Positions 34,960 to 47,421 are shown, counted from the stretch's first letter. The stretch: DNA of 64,000 bases from Ceratopteris richardii (GCA_020310875.1 MU260053.1:1498501-1562500); one strand, 5' to 3'. A program made the numbers and translations. The notes: generated by a model from the sequence alone, not told the origin.

Positions 34960-37900
34960 ATGGCAGACCATGTTACTATTGATAAGTTGGACAGAGATAA
35001 TTATCCCGCATGGGTAATGTGCATGGAAGCCTTACTTATGAGTAAGGACTTAATGATGTACGTGATCGGAGAAGAAAAGAAGCCGACTTTTGAAGATGAT
35101 AGTCAACCCGAAAAAGAAGAGTTAGAAGCCTTGAAGTTGTGGCAGAAGAAAGATGCAACGGCAAGAGCGTACATCTATAATACCGTAACAGACCATCTAC
35201 TACCGCATATTAGAGGTCTGGAGAAAGCAGAGGACATATGGAGTGCATTGGAAGATCATTTCCAAAATACTACGAAAGCCAGGAAGGCTAGCTTATGGTC
35301 CGAATTTACGACATTCAAAAAGAAGTCGAGTCAAAGCATAAGTGACTACGTCACTAAAATGAAGGATCTAGCAGATAGTCTTGGATCCATAAATGAAGAA
35401 GTCGAAGATCATAGATTGAAAGTGCAAGTGCTCACAGGTTTGAGAGGAGATGAAAGGTGGAAACCTTTTGTACTATCAACTGAACTCTCCTTAAATCATT
35501 TTGTGCCAGATTTAAATCAGTTGCTTGGTTTGATGCTCACATATGAGCAAGACCTGAAAGGAGATGCAGATAAAGGACAAAGCTCTGCAATGTACATGAA
35601 GAACAAAAAGAAAGACAAAGGTAAGTCAAAAGACGAAGAAGAGTCGAGTTCTCAGGCCTATTACGCAAGAGGTAAAGGCACTGGCAGAGGAAGAGCAAGA
35701 GGCTTTGGAAGAGGAAGAAGTAACCAGAATACCAACAAGAAGGCTTGCTGGATCTGTGGACTCAGTAATCATTTGGCTCATGATTGTTGGCACAATCAAC
35801 AAGGATCAAATCAAAATCAAAACAGTAATAGCAGAGGCAGAAGCGGAAGATATCAAAGAGGAAGACAAAATCAAAGAGGAGGCTATGGTAGAGGTGGAGT
35901 AAGAAGTTGGGGACAGAATCAATCCTACAACACCACCTACAACAACTACGCAAACGACACGCAGAATGAAAGTCATACGTCGTTGATGATGAACTTTATC
36001 AGCACATCAGATAATGAAGACCTAAAGGTATTTTACATTGATTCTGGATGCTCTAATCATTTGTCAGGAAATATAGAACTAATGTCAGAACTAGAAAAAG
36101 GTAGCTCTAGTCACACTGTTCAAACAGGTGACAATACGAGACATAGCGTACACTCAATTGGAAAAGTGAAATGCAAGAGTGGAGCAGATTTGCTAACCAA
36201 TGTTTTGTATGTTCCAACAATACCGAAAAATTTGATTAGCGTGGGACAGATAGTTGAGAAAGGTTTTCAGGTCAGATTTACAAATAAAGGTGTATTTGTA
36301 GAAGATCCCGAGAACGGATACAATCAGATCGTCTCTGGTAAGAAAGAAGGTAGACTCTTTACTTTAAGAGTACAAGGGAACATTGGCCAAGCGTTGCTCA
36401 CACATGGAGAAAAGGTAATTACAGAACTTGATCTCTGGCATAAGAGATTGGGTCATTTCAATGAAAAAGGAATTAAAACTATGATAACGAATCAGTCAGT
36501 ATTGGGATTACCAAATATACAGAATCAACATATGATTCACAAGTGTGAAGCATGCCAGTTGGGAAAAGCCCACAGGTTACCTTTCCAGAAGAAAGGATTC
36601 AAACATGATGAAGTACTCGAGCTTATTCATACAGATGTATGGGGGCCAACAAAAGAAGGATCAATCAGCGGATCAAGGTACTATGTTCTATTCATTGATG
36701 ATGCAACAAGGTGGATAACTCTTTATGTTTTGAAAGAAAAATCAGAAGTATTTGGAGCCTTCAGGCATTTTCATGCATATGTTGAAAGACTTACCGGACG
36801 AAAACTTAAAAGACTGAGGTCTGATGGAGGGGGAGAATACTTCTCCCGAGAATTCAATGACTATCTTTGGAATGCAGGTATTAAAAGAGAAATAACCTGC
36901 AGATATACACCACAACAAAATGGAGTAGCAGAAAGAAGGAACCGAGTTCTAGTCGAGTTTGCACGAGCTATGCTAAACGAAAAAGATTGTCCAAATTATC
37001 TTTGGGCTGAAGCTGTAAATACAGCTACATACTTGGTAAACAGATTACCATGTACAGCATTGGAAGGAATGACCCCTTATGAAGCTTGGTGGGGAAAGAA
37101 GACAACACTTGATCACTGCAAAGTGTTTGGATCAGTAGCGTATGCTTATGTACCGTCTCAACTCAGACATAAGCTTGAACCGAAAGCAGAGAAATATGTG
37201 TTCGTCGGATATGATGAAAAGCAGATGGGATACAGGTTATGGAATCCTCTAACCAAACAATTTACTGTGTCCAGAGATGTTACATTTGATGAACAGAAAA
37301 GCTGGTATGCAGATCAAAGTCATACGACTGAAGAATTCAAAGAAGAAATAAAAAGAAGAGAGAAAGGGAAATCAATTGTTCAGGTAATCAGAGATGAAAA
37401 TCATATGCAGGCAAGTACGTCCAGGAACGGATCAGGTATGAGAAACGAAGATGAAAACGTGTATTCAGATACACACGAAGAATACGAACCAAGAAGGTCA
37501 AGCAGAACTAGAAGACAACCAGAAAGGTATTCATATGATACCTCATACATAACTCAGCAAGACTATGCATATATGGTCAAAGATGATGAAGAACCACAGA
37601 GCTATGATGAAGCAAAAGGCAAGAAACAATGGGAAGAAGCAATGGAAGAAGAAATTAGCGCACTGGAAGAGAACAAGACATGGGAACTTGTTCCGAAACC
37701 AAATGGTAAGAAAGTAATCGAAAATAAATGGGTTTTCAAAATAAAGAAATTTGCAGATGGAAGGATAGCCAGACACAAAGCAAGGCTGGTGGTCAAAGGC
37801 TATGCCCAAAAGCATGGCATAGATTACGATGAGACGTTTAGTCCGGTGGCAAGGATGTCAACCATAAGAACAGTAATCGCTGTAGCTGCATCAAAATGAT

Positions 37901-39190
37901 GGAAGCTAAGTCAGCTAGATATAAAGAACGCATTTCTGAATGGATACATTTCTGATGAAGTGTACATGGAACAACCTGAAGGGTCCGAAAGTTCCAGATA
38001 CCCAAACTTTGTTTGCAGATTAAAGAAAGCACTTTACGGATTGAAGCAAGCTCCAAGAGCTTGGAACTACAGACTTGTGAAGTACCTCAATGAACTTGGA
38101 TACCAACGTTCGAAGGCAGACGCAAGTCTACTCATAAAAAGAACAGAAGAAGGAATGATCTACATTTGTATTTATGTAGATGACTTAATAATCACAGGAA
38201 CATCAGATGAAGGGATTACAGAAGTAAAGAAACTACTCGAAAGAGAGTTCAAGATCAGTGACCTAGGAAAGTTGTCATACTTTCTAGGAATGGAAATCAC
38301 ATACACAGATCATGGTGTATATGTGTCACAAGAAAGGTATCTCCTAAACTTACTAAAGAAGTTTAATATGGAGAATTGCAGAGAAGCTTCAACACCGCTT
38401 GAAGTAAATCATAAACTCAGTAGATACAGTGGAGCAGAGTTTAAAGATATGAAGAAATATCAGTCATTAGTAGGAAGTTTAATTTATGCTACACTAACAA
38501 GACCGGATCTTAGTTATGCAGTGGGAGTTCTCTCACAATTCATGCATTGTCCAACAGATCAACATTGGATTACAGGACAAAGAGTTCTTAGATACGTCAA
38601 AGGAACTATAAAAGAAGGATTATATTATCCTTTTACGTCGGATATAAAACTCAGAGCATACAGTGACTCAGACTGGGCTGGGAGTCAAGATGACAGAAGG
38701 TCAACACACGGGTATATGATATACCTAGGAGATAAGCTGGTAAGCTGGTGTTCAAAGAAGCAACACACAGTAGCGTTATCGTCAACAGAAGCCGAATACA
38801 AAGGACTTGTAGAAGCAGCAAAAGAAGTAATATGGATACAGACCTTGTTCAAAAGCATGGGTATTGATCAAGGTATACCTATCATACATGGAGATAATAT
38901 GAGTTCATTATATCTTGCAGCAAACCTAGTATTTCATGCAAGAACAAAGCACATAGAGATTCAGTATCATTTCTTGAGGGAAAAGATAATGGAGAAAGAG
39001 ATAGAAATAGTATACACTCCGACAAAAGATCAGATTCCAGATATTTTGACAAAGAGCTTGGATGGAACAAAGACAAACAGATTCAAAGAGATGGCAGGTA
39101 TAAAAGAAAGAAAGATATATGAGAGATCAGAAGATGTCAAATTAGTGATTGAGGGGGAGCTGTTGAAGAAACACTCACGAATTTGACAAA
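34960..39190 (+). mobile_element. Young copia gag-pol coding region
   Basis: The region starts with ATG at 34,960. In order: gag (DNYPAWVMCMEALLMSKDL at the start, HIRGLEKAEDIWSALEDHF), an Arg/Gly-rich stretch, a CCHC zinc knuckle CWICGLSNHLAHDC (about 35,750), protease FYIDSGCSNHLSGN (about 36,030), GAG pre-integrase LWHKRLGHFN with HKCEACQLGKAH, integrase (HTDVWGP, DGGGEYFSREF, QQNGVAERRNR), RT with the catalytic YVDD (about 38,180) and RNase H (SSTEAEYKGLVEAAKEVIW, then DILTKSLDG). About one break is present, so it is close to whole but should be treated as a fossil. The encoded proteins would package, reverse-transcribe and integrate the element's RNA. Confidence 0.95.
39149..39160 (+). 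promoter_or_regulatory. Polypurine tract of the young copia
   Basis: TTGAGGGGGAGC ends directly before TGTTGAAG of the 3' LTR, where plus-strand synthesis is primed in this family. Confidence 0.9.
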
Positions 39191-40368
39191 CAGACATAAA
39201 AAGAGAAAAAGAAGGAAGCAGAATCAGAGGAAATCAAAAGCCTTAGTGGAGGGACAAATCCACGACCGTTATGTACAGTACAGAATCTCCCAGGATCAGA
39301 GTACGTTATGCCAAATCAAACTGTACATAGAGAGAACGTGCATAGGAATAGTAGAAGGGAAGTGCGAACAAGAACGTGCACGGAAGAGCATGGAAGAATG
39401 AGGACTATATATATATCAATCAAGAATCGAAAAGAGAGAGAGAGATATAGCAGATGCGCAGAGACGCAGAGATACAGATATACAGAGAGAGAGGTAGAAG
39501 ACGCCATAGATCGCGTATGTAACGTAGAAGACGCCATAGATCCCGTATGTATAGATGAATAATAGAAGCCTGAGATATCGGGTATTCATCTGAGAGAGAT
39601 GGTAATAAGAAACTACTCAGTATAGGAGAGTTTCTGTAACTTGAGCAAGAAGAGGCCAAGCTCACTTGTACACATCTTCTCTAATAGAAAACACATGTTC
39701 ATGTGGATGTTTGTGCGTACTGTTTGTATGCGGAAGAAACAGAGTATGTTTTAAAAGTTAGTTAACAGTTAACGTTTTCTCAGTAAACGCATTTTTGGTC
39801 AGTTACAGTTCTTACAGTAAACGAGTAATTTCTGATAGAAGAACGAAGTAGATCTCGCAGAGTAATGCGAAGTTTTGTGTGAGAGATAGCTCATTCTGTA
39901 GCTAGACATCTCTACTTTCAGTTGATCAAAGTTTCCGGTGGAAAAGATATCCACACATAGTACAAAGTCTGACCGGAAAGAGGTTGTCTGAACTGGTGGA
40001 GTTTTCTCTTAAACTTCAGAAAGAGTTCAGTAAGTCAAGAAAGTTCACGCGTCACCTCCTTACTTCATGTATGTTCACTTGAAGTAATTGAAGTTCATTC
40101 CGGTACAATTTCGGTACGATTACGGTGTCAGTCCAGTGACAGTCCGGTGAAATTTTGGTGCAACTTTTCCAGTGAAGTTAGAGCGCAGTCTTATATGTTG
40201 AGCACTAGACTTTGCTAAGCTATTGATTGATTACAGAGGTGTTCTGAATCACTCTAGCTTAGTTCTTCTTGGGCGTGGCGATTTCCGCAGGCTTGATAAG
40301 GTTCAGCCTTTGTCACATCAACAAGGAGTGGTATCAGAGAGAAAGAAGAATACCACACATCCGCAACA
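39161..40368 (+). repeat. 3' LTR of the young copia
   Basis: 1,208 bp, aligned end to end with 33,609-34,817. Ends CCGCAACA and is followed by GATCT, the target duplication. Confidence 0.95.
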
Positions 40369-40510
40369 GATCTGGCATGTAAGGAGGTTATGCAAGACAA
40401 TTATGATAACTTAATGAAGAATGAAGCATGGGAAATCACTAGCACTAAGTGGGTCTGGCATGTAGAGGACATGATAGATGGAACCCTCAAGTGTCATCAA
40501 GATATTTAGC
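40369..40510 (+). mobile_element. Old copia relic, start of RT, right flank of the young copia
   Basis: Plus-strand text KEVMQDNYDNLMKNEAWEIT followed by STKWVWHVEDMIDGT matches the N-terminal RT pattern of copia. With 32,600-33,608 on the other side it shows that the young element landed in an older copia. Confidence 0.65.
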
Positions 40511-41735
40511 ATCTGTGGCATTGAGAATGAGCTTGCTTCACAAAATTGAAGACCAAAGTTTCCCATCTATCTTGGCTTCTCCTTGTCCGATAATTTTCTT
40601 GGAATTCAAAGAAGTGGCATCTCTAGTTTTACGACACATGGATCAATAAAGGTTTTAGACATTGAACTAGGGGATGCATAGGATATCTGATGGACAACAA
40701 GGGTTAAGCATCAAGGAAGGCGACTCCTCGTGGTTAAGGGTGACTTTGACCTTGGAGGCATACCAGAGGTAAACATGGACACCATCAAGGTGAGGCCTCA
40801 TCCATGATGGCACCACTAAGGACAACGCCTAGCATTACTTGGGGAAGCTTTACATAAAGGTTGAGGTCTCTATTATTGCACTCCCTGGGATCTCCAAAAA
40901 TTTCTCCCAAGAGGGGACCACTTCATGCATGGAGACTTGGGCAAGCACATTGAGCGACCTCCTATATGCCAATATGGGCGGAAACCAAAATCCCTTCTAC
41001 CTAATATGAGCGACGCCCTATTTACTCCTCCATAAAAGGCAATGCCAAGGCCTGAAGCATACATGATTTGGGTGACACCCATTTGATGCCACCACCCATT
41101 TGGGCATGGCCAAGGTTGAGCTCCCACATGAAGCAATAATTAGGTGATGCCTTCTTGTGCTAGATATGCATATGAGTGACCTCCAAATACCTTCTCAATC
41201 AAGATATGGGTGATGCCTTCTTATGGGAACATTGCTTAACAGGGTGACTACCAATTTGATGCTTTGTACACACTAAGGGCGACCTCCATTTTGTGCAACA
41301 CACACCAAGGGCGACCTCCATTTTGTGGAATACACACCAAGGGTGACCTCCATTTCTTGCAGGATATGCAAATGAGCGACTACCTTTTTGTAACACCACA
41401 TATATGGCATCTACCGAGTACTGCATGGAAATAATTAAGGCACTTGGGTGCTTGTTTATCCTCCTCATGGAATTTTGGGCACTTATCTCTTGGGCTCTCC
41501 TCGCTCTTTGGGCAACTACCTATTGTGTTCTTCGTGCATTGCACGACCACCATTTGAGCATGGATCCATGCTTGGGTTGACTACATATAATGAGGCAAAT
41601 CTCTTCTTGGGTAACACCATATTTAGGCGACTGCTTATTAGGGCAAGGTATCTAGGAGGCTACCTCTATACAGAAAGGTGACCACCATTTAAGCATTGAG
41701 ATGCGCTCCACCATTGGGCTACCTTGGGCGGCAAG
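40511..41735. other. Unassigned stretch with a short tandem repeat
   Basis: No protein recognised. A 32-bp unit containing ACACACCAAGGGCGACCTCC is repeated three times at about 41,264-41,360, and looser GGCGACC phrases are scattered across 40,715-41,400. This may be decayed retroelement DNA. Confidence 0.45.
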
Positions 41736-42645
41736 TGATGGAGATAATTTCCTTAAGGTGTCAGAAAGTGTTACAATGAGAATTAATGCAGGGAATATGG
41801 CTGCCAAGCTTTGCTGGTGTCAGAAGGTATGATTAGAGACCTAATTGTGGTGGGCTACCATAACCATAATTAACCCACTCCTCCACCACTTTGGAGCGTG
41901 TGGCAATTAAGGCTGGGATTCTGCAAGGCCACCCCTGGGGCCTATATAAACAGATGCTTGGCACTTCTCTGGATATCTCTCGCATGTTGTGTTGTCAGAG
42001 TCTTGGATCTCATATTGTTGTTCTCCTACTACTTGAGGCTATTTCTTGGCCACTCTCTCATTCTATTGCAAGTCGGCCACTATTTTTGAGGCCACTCTAT
42101 GGTGATCATACAAAGTGTTGGCCCCCTAGCGAAGTTGGCTATTAGCAGTAGATAGTGATTGTGTAGCCTTGGCTAGTACTTCTTAGTCTAAGTCTATTGT
42201 CTTTCTATTGCATTTCTCTTGTAGAGATTTCTTGACTGTTATGGTATTTCTTGTGTTGATTTCTTGGCTAGTACTTCTTAGTGTGAGTCCGTTGTCTTTC
42301 TATTGCATTTCTCTTGTAGAGATTTCTTGACTATTACGATACTTCTTGCCTCTGGAATGGCATGTTAGTCCATTGTAATGTTCATTTAGAATATTTTTAG
42401 CTCACTATAACTATTGGAAGTGTCAAAGAAGTTGGGATTTTCTCTTATATCTGCAATTTCCATTTTTCCTTCTCTGTGTCTTCACTATCAATTAGTGTAC
42501 TTGCACACAGAAATATCACAAGGTATACTTCCCTAAGGAAGAACTCCCCTTGAGTAGAAGAAGTACTGGAAGTGTGTGGACACAGTGGCCTTTTCTACAG
42601 TTTGGGACCTTGTCATAGTTTGATACCCAACTAGCTCCTCTATAG
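41736..42645 (+). mobile_element. Probable Ty3/gypsy 5' LTR relic
   Basis: Begins TGATGGAGATAATTTCC, has a good TATA box CCTATATAAAC at about 41,941-41,951, and is followed at 42,646 by TTTGGCATGCCCTGTGGGAG. This resembles the TTTGGC-type primer sites of Tat/RIRE2-like gypsy elements. It contains two units of a 95-bp tandem repeat starting TTGGCTAGTACTTCTTAG at 42,169 and 42,264. The exact 3' end is uncertain (42,599 or 42,645). No partner LTR was found in the window. Confidence 0.5.
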
Positions 42646-43420
42646 TTTGGCATGCCCTGTGGGAGCTTTGCATTTTCAATGTGAGGTACTTAGTTTAGTA
42701 AAAATTTGTTTTTTCCATTGTTTTTCCTTGATTTGTGCATCTTGGGAGTGGGTATATGACCCACACTTGAGTACACAGAGAGCCTCTTCGAAGACTTCAT
42801 TCTCACAAACATTTAGACCGAGTGACTTTTCAGAGTGAGCTCTAGATCGAGTCAAAAATCTCAAATTATGCCTAGGCGAATCATTTCATGAATTACATAC
42901 TCATAGTAAAGCACTTGCCTCCCAATTATCACATGCCCTAGGTGATTTCTTGGTCAAGAAGGATAGAAAAGGCTCTTCCTAGGTCATTCCAACAAAATCT
43001 TAGGGAATCTCTCAGAGCCACACTAAGACTTCGTGCTAGGTGTCTCTCACATAGAAGAGGCTAGAATGCACTTTGAAGGAGGGACTCAAGCAAACCGCAC
43101 CACAAATCTTGACCAATCGAGCAACTTAGAAGGGAATTAGAAGAGCTAAAGATGCAATGAAGTCAAAACAAAGAAAAGATTATCTCGCCATCCACGTGCC
43201 AGAATCAAGATTTGTTGGCCCAACTTTGTCAAGAAGTGGAGGAGTTGCAGACCTCTCAAGACATCCCAAGGCAATTCTAGTGTACCACATGCAACAATAG
43301 TGGTCACTCCCACATAAATTGCCCCAACAAAGTAAGCTGTTAATTTTGCAAAAAAGGTGACCATGAGGCGTGCAACTATTATTACCTCAAGGGATCCTAG
43401 TAGAGAGGTAACAATCAAGT
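42646..43420 (+). mobile_element. Gypsy-like gag relic with two zinc knuckles
   Basis: Plus-strand text CTTCNNSGHSHINC and, shortly after, CKKGDHEACNYY-like text (about 43,278-43,390) form two CCHC-type knuckles, as in retroelement gag. With the LTR-like sequence upstream this suggests the 5' part of one gypsy element. It is broken. Confidence 0.5.
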
Positions 43421-43685
43421 TCTTGACACCTTTTAAGCTGGTACATCAAATATACATAACAAAGAGGTTTGACTAGGTTTGGAAATAGGTCCCATGAAAA
43501 ACATTCATTATTTGGAAATCAACCACACTTGGGAGGGATGGTGGAAATAGTTTTCCATCCAACCAAGGAGAATGTTGTAGGTACCTTCAGCAAATATCTT
43601 AAAAAGGATCTATTCAAGGTACATCTTTGAAGACTTAGCATTGGGCCAAGGAGGTAGTTCACCTTTATGTGGACATTGAGGGGAG

Positions 43686-44394
43686 TGTTAGACATATTCA
43701 ATGCTCCACTCTCATGGAAGATTTGGCATCATTCCAAGAATGTAGTTTACCTTCAGGTGGACATTGAGGGGGCTTTTTAGATATGTTCAATGCCTCATCC
43801 TTTTGTATCACTACCATTGTTCCATGACACTCTATTTTGTAAGGCCCCCATTATGAGGAGAAGCTATGTGAGAATGTTTGACCTTAGTAGATTCCTAATT
43901 TTGAGTTCAAACGAGGTTAAGCGTAGATCATAGATGGATAATGAGGAAGGATACTTCTAAACCATTGGATTTGATCGTGATCCTATGTGAGGATGAACCT
44001 AAATAAAGGGCTAGAATAAAAAGTAGCTTTCTTACTTCGGGAAGGGCATATTTGATGTGGTCCATTGGATCTAGACTTGATCCTAAGTGTGGATTAAGCA
44101 AGATCAAGGGCTTATTGATCCTAGCTTTCTACCATTTGATTTGGATTAGAAATCAATTGTGGAGATTAGTTTGAGCATGGATCAAGCTACCACAACCCTA
44201 GAACATGGGTAGACTGGCCTAGGATTGGAGGGACTTATAAGGATGGTCCCCTCCCCATCAAGGATTATATTTTGTGATGTTTGGAACCATTAGGATGCCC
44301 ATCTTAGTACCCGTTGTGTTGCCATATATCCCTTCATATAGTTTCTATCTAGAAAACAATCCCAGATCCGTAGAGGGAGTGCATGGGTGCATAG
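43686..44394 (+). repeat. Partial 3' LTR of the old copia element
   Basis: Starts TGTTAGACATATTCAATGC after a polypurine-like ACATTGAGGGGAG and aligns with 30,498 onward over about 700 bp. It stops where the LTR of a minus-strand copia relic begins at 44,395. Confidence 0.7.
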
Positions 44395-44794
44395 TGTAGA
44401 AACTACACATGCAAAAGCAAAATGAAAATAAGAGTGTACTCACAAAATGAAAGAGTGTGAGACTCAAAGTGAGTAGACCAAGAAATAGGTAAACTCACAT
44501 GGATTAGAATGAGCTTTCGAAGATCATGAACTAGGATCTTTAAGCTTCTAACCAAGTACAAAATGGTGGAGAGTCCCTCCTTATGTAGAATTGGAGGCTC
44601 TCAAAAGTACATCATATGTGGGCTAATTCCCCTTGAAGGAAAATGAATACAAGTTAGAAGCAAATGGCAAAGTACCTAAATGCCATGGGATACAACTAAA
44701 ATAATATGAAATGGAGTGCCTTTTAGATCTAAAATGAAGATACACTCACACACATACAAAAGTAAATCATATATATATAATCATGTCATCAACA
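44395..44794 (-). repeat. 3' LTR of the minus-strand copia relic
   Basis: Begins TGTTGATGACATG directly after the polypurine tract and ends GTAGTTTCTACA, with TG...CA termini. It abuts the partial LTR at 43,686-44,394. Confidence 0.65.
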
Positions 44795-45790
44795 CCCCCT
44801 CTACAACTCCATTTGGAGCGATGAAATGCTACAAAATTCCACCAAGCCATGGAGCAAAACTAGAGGTAGAGTCTTTGTGAACATGTCCACTAGGTTCTCT
44901 TGATGGGTACAGTCCTCTAGACTAATCTCTTGAGATATGATCTTCTCGTAGATGAAGTGGTATTGGATCTTGATTTACTTGGTCGAGCATGGAATACTAG
45001 ATTCTTGGTGATGGCCAAGGTTGATTGACTGTCAATGCAAATGCATGTAGGAGGATCCTACAAAATACCAATATTGGTTAATAAATGATGAAACAATATG
45101 GCCTCGTATGTTGCAAAAATGGATGCTTAATACTCAACCTTTATGGACGAAAGAGCAATTGTAGGCTTCCTCTTACTTACCAAGAGATGGGTCTTGAGCC
45201 GAGCAAGAATATGTAGCTAGAAGTAGATCATCAAGAATTAAGATCACCAGCCCAATCTAAATCAGAATATATGGCGAGATCAATGTCCCCTCTATACCAA
45301 AGACCATGATGTCTGATAGTAATCTCTGAGCAGCTTGCCAATGTGTATGATGAGGTTGATGTGCAAACTGACTAAGTATACCAATTACATAGGCAATGTC
45401 TAGTCTGGTGTTGGCTAGATAATTAAAGAGCCAACTAGATGTCAATAATCATGCACATCCACAAAGTGGTGATGTGTGATCTAGTGTGAGCTTGATGTTG
45501 GGATCAAGAGGTGTAGAACTAAGTGACAATGGTACATGTTACATCTGGAAAGAAGATGAGAGTAGTACTTCTTCTAAGATAAGAATATGCCTTCTTTCAT
45601 CTTCCAAAATTCCATGCTTTTGACATGAACATAGGTTAGAATGATGGTAAATACAACATACTTGATGAAGTCGCATTGGAAATGGTGGACATTATATAGT
45701 CCTTGATGATGAAGATAGTACTTCAAAAAGTTGATTATCACACTTGCAAAAATAGATGGATTCAACACCAAAGATGAGGGCAGAGGATGC
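44395..45790 (-). mobile_element. Ty1/copia relic with 3' LTR, RNase H and RT parts
   Basis: On the minus strand RT text (MEFWKMKEGIFLS, about 45,575-45,615; LANTRLDIAYVIGILSQFAH, about 45,350-45,420) is followed by RNase H text (IDSQSTLAITKNLVFHARPS, about 44,975-45,035), a polypurine tract AGAGGGGG and a 400-bp LTR (44,395-44,794, TGTTGATGAC to TTTCTACA). The 5' part is not seen. Broken, with several interruptions. Confidence 0.8.
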
Positions 45791-45799
45791 CTAGAATAG

Positions 45800-46259
45800 C
45801 CTTATATGCACTTCAAACCTTGCGATCTTAGAGTAGCCTTCCCAAGCACACACACACACAAAAAAAAGCTTCTTGTATTACTTGGAGTTACAAAATGTAG
45901 TCAGGTTGAGAACTTAGTGTCAATTTGTTCGAAAAGTGAGAACTTAGTGCCCTGTTATTAAAATGGTGGGTAATGAATGCCAAAGGATATGTACAAAAAT
46001 TAAGGGTCTTAGCAAGTGGATAAGAGAGATAGTAACTTGAGCCATTAGATATTTATGTCTTGAAATCGAGCCTTTTCCTTATAAGAGAGAGAGAGAGAGA
46101 GAAATAAATGAGCATTGAGTATCATCTAAGGGTAAAGAGGATTGAGAGGAATTATTCACTAACTTTTTTGAAAGGCTATAAAATAACTCAGTCCTATTGA
46201 AAAATATGGTAGATCGGCATTTTCTTTAAAAAATGACTTAGACTTAAGTTTAGAAGTGT
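45800..46259. other. No feature recognised apart from short microsatellites
   Basis: (AC)n at about 45,850-45,860 and (GA)n at about 46,085-46,103. The remainder is unassigned AT-rich DNA. Confidence 0.5.
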
Positions 46260-46553
46260 TGTAGTATGCCCTTGGGGAGCCAAGACCCACACCACCTTGC
46301 ATGGAAGCAAGAAGGAAGGCTCAAGAAGGACTCTCCTTTCATCCACCCCAACCTCCATCATGTTCACTCCATTGGCCATCAGCCCGCAGCTATGCCACAT
46401 GATTGAAAACATGGAGAGAAGGGAGTCAAGGATCCTAGTCACATATGTAAAATACAAGAAAGTTGCAACACTCTACTTACACACATAGGAAATGCTAGCA
46501 TGCACACACACCTCACTCTCTCACACTCTAAGACTAAATACACATATGTTTAG
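46260..46553 (-). repeat. 3' LTR segment of the gag-pol-less element
   Basis: Plus strand TGTAGTATGCCCTTGGGGAG at the outer edge. It differs from 49,290-49,583 at about five positions. Confidence 0.65.
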
Positions 46554-46974
46554 TCCTGCATGCCTAATAATGAAAACGACCTTGTGTGAACAACAAGAAC
46601 AATGAGCATGCATCGTTCAACCAGCCAAGAATTTTCAGACATAATAGGAAAGGGAATATCCATAAAGCACTTGATTCAACTTGTTATTTCATATGGAAAA
46701 TGAGACAGAGATGGGTATACGAGCAAAACGACATCATTTGCAATTTATGCTTAGCATTGCAGGTGGACCTAAAATGTGTACCTAGCAGTGGAAGCTAATC
46801 ATCTTTTATCAATAGGTTCAGTAGCATAAAACAATCATGACACATCAAAGAGTTAGCAGAGTTTCAGATAGTCAAAAGTCCAATGTTAAAGAGTTGCCGA
46901 TCTTCTATAAACAAGGGAATATGGACACCAACCCTGCATAGGCGATCGCACCAACCCTTCACCAAGCCATAATT

Positions 46975-47421
46975 TTGTGTTACCTAACTGTTAAACCTAA
47001 CCATATGAGCATGACACAAACATTTAGGTCCAACCAAACATGGCAAATGAGAATCCCAAAGCAAGCTCATTTAGATCATCTTCAAATAGTTGTTGCAATG
47101 AGGCTTAACCAAAGAAAGATTGATGTTAGGAAAGGGCAAACAGTGTTAGCAATCCAATACAAACCGATTGAACAAAGACGAGATCTAGACACCAACAAAT
47201 CATGTAGCTATGTTTGCAAGCAAAAACACAATGACATGATTACCATCAAGCATCCACTTAGCCATGTCAAACATAAAAGTCAACGAGACAATCATCATAG
47301 AGCCTTGCCATCGAGGAGTCTACAGACTTCAAACTACCAACATGAAGATCCGCTCACTGTCACTTTGTCGTCCAAGTTGGCCTTTGTGCTAATTCCCCAA
47401 GCAGACATGGGCAAAATATAG
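46975..47421 (+). other. Unrecognised open frame, 148 codons
   Basis: A basic, Gln/His/Lys-rich frame (MCYLTVKPNHMSMTQTFRSN at the start) inside the gag-pol-less LTR element, antisense to it. No family is recognised and it may be chance. Confidence 0.2.

Larger units (their letters stand above)
33609..40368 (+). mobile_element. Young, nearly whole Ty1/copia LTR retrotransposon
   Basis: A 6,760-bp element with LTRs of 1,209 and 1,208 bp, a primer site, a polypurine tract and a perfect 5-bp target duplication GATCT (33,604-33,608 and 40,369-40,373). By hand count the LTRs differ at about 17-20 positions, mostly C/T and G/A changes, or about 1.5%. With commonly used plant rates this gives roughly half a million to just over one million years. 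The gag-pol region looks almost whole, with about one break. It inserted into an older copia element between its integrase and RT parts. It belongs to the same broad copia group as the element at 17,605-28,372, judging from the gag text. Confidence 0.96.
30498..44394 (+). mobile_element. Old Ty1/copia element, split by later insertions
   Basis: An LTR at 30,498-31,308 and a partial LTR at 43,686-44,394 are alignable over about 700 bp. Inside are a primer-site-like TGGTATTAGAG, gag (about 31,690-31,830), a CCHC knuckle and protease-like text (about 32,250-32,430), integrase (about 32,600-33,200) and an RT start (about 40,380-40,500). A young copia (33,609-40,368) interrupts it, and a gypsy relic (41,736-43,420) lies in its 3' half. 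It is heavily broken, with well over ten interruptions. That the two LTRs belong to one element is inference from order and orientation. Confidence 0.65.

Noticed and set aside
35705-35953. Short overlapping frames in the young copia
   Set aside because: They are shadows of the Arg/Gly-rich gag region in other frames.
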